In this document: positions 61,725 through 64,000 of the stretch, piece after piece | How the letters are laid out: each line of letters begins with the position of its first letter | Position numbering within the stretch: position 1 is the stretch's first letter | DNA from: Sclerurus mexicanus | Lineage: Eukaryota > Chordata > Aves > Passeriformes > Furnariidae | Direction of reading: 5' to 3' | Assembly (NCBI GenBank): GCA_013396755.1 | Contig: VWZF01007168.1 | Span: 385,144 to 449,143 of the forward strand | DNA length: 64,000 nucleotides | Notes under the pieces: model-generated | The model's database searches: none | The model's input: the letters and a program-made list of their open reading frames with translations, nothing else | What the model was told of the DNA's origin: nothing | Made by a program: the position numbers and the translations under genes

Positions 61725-64000
61725 CTGTAAGAAATTGAAGAGAGACAAATTTAGATCATGCTTTCAAATGTGCCATAAAACCTCCAATTATTTGGTTGTG
61801 CTAACCATGTGTAAATCTATCATGTCAGCTCCTCCTAATTGACCAATGCTGACTATAGAGAGTATATGTCATTGTCATTTACTTTTTGAAAACAAAATGT
61901 AACTAAATCCCATTAAATCATTGATGCAATTTTTTTAAGTATAGTTCATCTGAAAAAGTGTGAATAGAAAGAGGTCTAAAAGTTCAAATGTGAGATGGAA
62001 AAAGTACCTAAATATTTCAATGTAATTCAAGTAACTTGCATTTGCTTACAAACAAGAAACTATTATGAAGAGCAAAGCCAGTCTGATGCTCATGCTTCTT
62101 TTTTCTTCATTTTCATCTTGCTTTACGATAAATTCCTGTATTTGGTGACAATAAAAATCATCATATCGTAATTATAAAGAGTTCATTAGCATGCCGTGGG
62201 TACTCAGGAAACTATCAAAAACACCAAAGTAATTTCAGATTCCTAACTACATGTATATCTTTTTTATTATTATTATTTTTTAACTTTTTCATTGTATAGA
62301 GCCATCAAAAATTATTCTTCTATTGAATCTGTCAGATATTGAAATCTTAATGTGAAAACCAATCACAAATGTGTCTTTGAATCAGTTACTCCTAACATTC
62401 ATCGTCAGACTCCTCTTTTGTAGTTACCATTATATATGGTATTTTTACTGACATTGCAATAACACTGATGTTCTTTTCCAGTGTGTTCTCTTTTCCACTG
62501 AGAATGAAGACTGTAGGAGACTATGTGCTGCTAGTTACTTTTCAGGGGCCTGTTATGAAACCCATGACAACCATAATAAAATATTATCAAAGTTATAATC
62601 CTAGGTCTGCATGCCTATAATATTATATAATAATTTGTTATATTATTTGTTATAGTATCCTATACTATAAATTACATATAATAAAATAATATCTAATATA
62701 ATACATATTAGATATTATATGTATTCACTATGAATTAAAACTCAAGGTCTCAAATCAGACTTCCCAAAATTGAGGAGTAGACATTTATCCAAAAAGTGCC
62801 TGGAGTGTCTTGATCTGAAACTCCACAGAAGCAGACATAGAATATAATTCTAAAAGTCAAGTTCAGTCAATTTCTTTTAACATAGGCTAACCTCTCCCTA
62901 CAATTTCTGTTCCTTTCTTAGCATGTCCTTCCAGTTAGAAGAAAATGGGCTGTCAAACTAAAAACTGGAAACAAGTATTGGCTTGCATTAAGCCAAAACA
63001 CAAGCCTTTCTTCCTGTATGTCAAAAGCCAACAACTCCTTCTGTATAAAATAAAATTTTCCATTTGACCTTAAATGATATGTTTCGTGTCATAGCAAAAA
63101 TGATAAGTTTTATTTCTTGTATTTCCCTGTTGAAAGAGACAAGGAGATGAAAGGGTAGCTCCATAAAGCTGCAGAAGATGTAACTTTATTCTCTGCTTCA
63201 ATCCCAATGTTCAGAGCATTTAATCATATAAGAGTTGCACTCAGACCATCCTCAGCCTGAGGTAGTTTGCAACTGCATCTTCTTTCTCTCATGATAGGAC
63301 TGGGGAATAAGCAAAATGCAAATCTTCCCTATTAGAAATGCTCTGCTTTGTATAAAATATTTCAGTAGCCATGCCTTTAGCCTATGCAGTACTTTTGGTT
63401 TCTAGCACTCTAAGCTTATATTCTAACACTGCTAAATGTGAGTGTAATGCCTGCCAGCCAGGCTCACAGCCACAGAGGGAAAACCAGCTTGCTGTGTTGA
63501 ACTGTGTTTGACAGTGCAGCTGGGAGCTGCCTCTGGTCTGTTCATTCCCTCTCCTTTACAAAGGGAAGAAGGAGCAGCAAAGCACTTGGACTCCAAGAGG
63601 CTACAACTGAACTTGTGGTCTTTATCTGGAAAGCTCAACTGAGGATGAGAATTGTGGCTGTTGTCCTAGTCTTAGCTGTAAATCAGCATTGTTTGCTGAC
63701 CACAGAGTATAACAGTATCTTTGCTTTTCCTCATCTTTGTCATCACGGTGCTCTCCTCATCCAGGGTGAGAAATGAAACAAATTAGCTTAATGTCTTGGT
63801 CAAATAGAGCACAGCAAAGATGAGCTCACACAGCCAGATTCCAGAGGACATTAAACCGAGATATGCCTGGTTTAGTGTCCTATGCCTCTCCACTGGGATA
63901 ACTTTCAGTTGGTATGAGTGTCTGTCTACTTGTTCCATGAAGAACAGTGCTTGACTGCCAGAACTGTCCTCGGGAAGCAGTTTTCCAGTGTGTGGCCAAG
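61725..64000 (-). other. Sequence upstream of the MYO16 start exon
   Basis: Because 61725-61726 is an acceptor AG after a pyrimidine-rich tract, this is intron leading to an upstream, probably 5' untranslated, exon outside the window. No promoter, CpG island or exon is apparent. An AT-rich block lies at 62610-62725. The part from 63430 to 63680 is somewhat richer in GC but I recognise nothing in it. Confidence 0.7.
62686..62718. repeat. Perfect AT-rich inverted repeat, 14-base arms
   Basis: ATAATATCTAATAT at 62686-62699, a 5-base spacer, then its exact reverse complement at 62705-62718. It lies in a longer block (62610-62725) of TAATA/TATTA repeats and could extrude a cruciform. No coding or transposon context is visible. 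Confidence 0.85.

Noticed and set aside
1..64000. CRISPR arrays, operons, tRNA or rRNA genes
   Set aside because: The sequence is vertebrate intronic DNA. I saw no regularly spaced direct repeats, tRNA-like folds or rRNA sequence.

Overview
The window is avian nuclear DNA. Two things show this. It is littered with CR1 LINE 3' fragments in both orientations and with LTRs of families common in birds. Five short, splice-bounded, in-phase segments on the minus strand are exons of one vertebrate gene. AT-rich composition, very long introns and no compact ORFs fit a vertebrate intronic region. I cannot name the species.

The host gene is MYO16 (unconventional myosin XVI), read right to left. Four exons are certain or nearly so. 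The first holds the start codon (61461-61724). It is followed by 36148-36218, 30898-31041 and 5120-5228. Joined in phase (226, 71, 144 and 109 coding bases) they encode residues 1-183: a basic N-terminal helix region, an RVxF-type protein phosphatase 1 docking motif (RVRF, residues 55-58), and the first ankyrin repeats. The motor, IQ and NYAP-type tail parts lie beyond the left edge. A fifth segment (4987-5076) is a plausible in-phase acidic cassette, but it would be separated from its neighbour by an intron of only 43 bases; this is the most unusual point in the gene.

The rest is intron. Left of 4987: a piece of a bird ERV LTR at the window edge (1-265), otherwise unremarkable AT-rich DNA. 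Intron 3 (5229-30897): an old CR1 reverse-transcriptase scrap near 7 kb; a complete but dead hAT DNA transposon of about 2.3 kb (18507-20829) with terminal inverted repeats, an 8-base target duplication and a broken transposase; a full-length solo LTR (25586-26193); and two CR1 copies (28980-29490 plus, 29761-30380 minus). Intron 2 (31042-36147): a decayed provirus fragment with a gag capsid piece near 32.1-32.4 kb, a related LTR end and a CR1 scrap. Intron 1 (36219-61460): mostly plain AT-rich sequence, with a CR1-like tail near 48.5 kb, a CR1 3' end near 50.1 kb, microsatellites and a longer CR1 (59955-60608). Right of 61724: the intron before the ATG exon, or upstream flank, with an AT-rich palindrome near 62.7 kb.

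I found no tRNA, rRNA, CRISPR array or second host gene. Nothing here looks like a new multi-gene system. The observations most worth checking are the possible ultra-short intron and cassette exon, the frame staying open upstream of the MYO16 ATG, and the intact-ended hAT relic.
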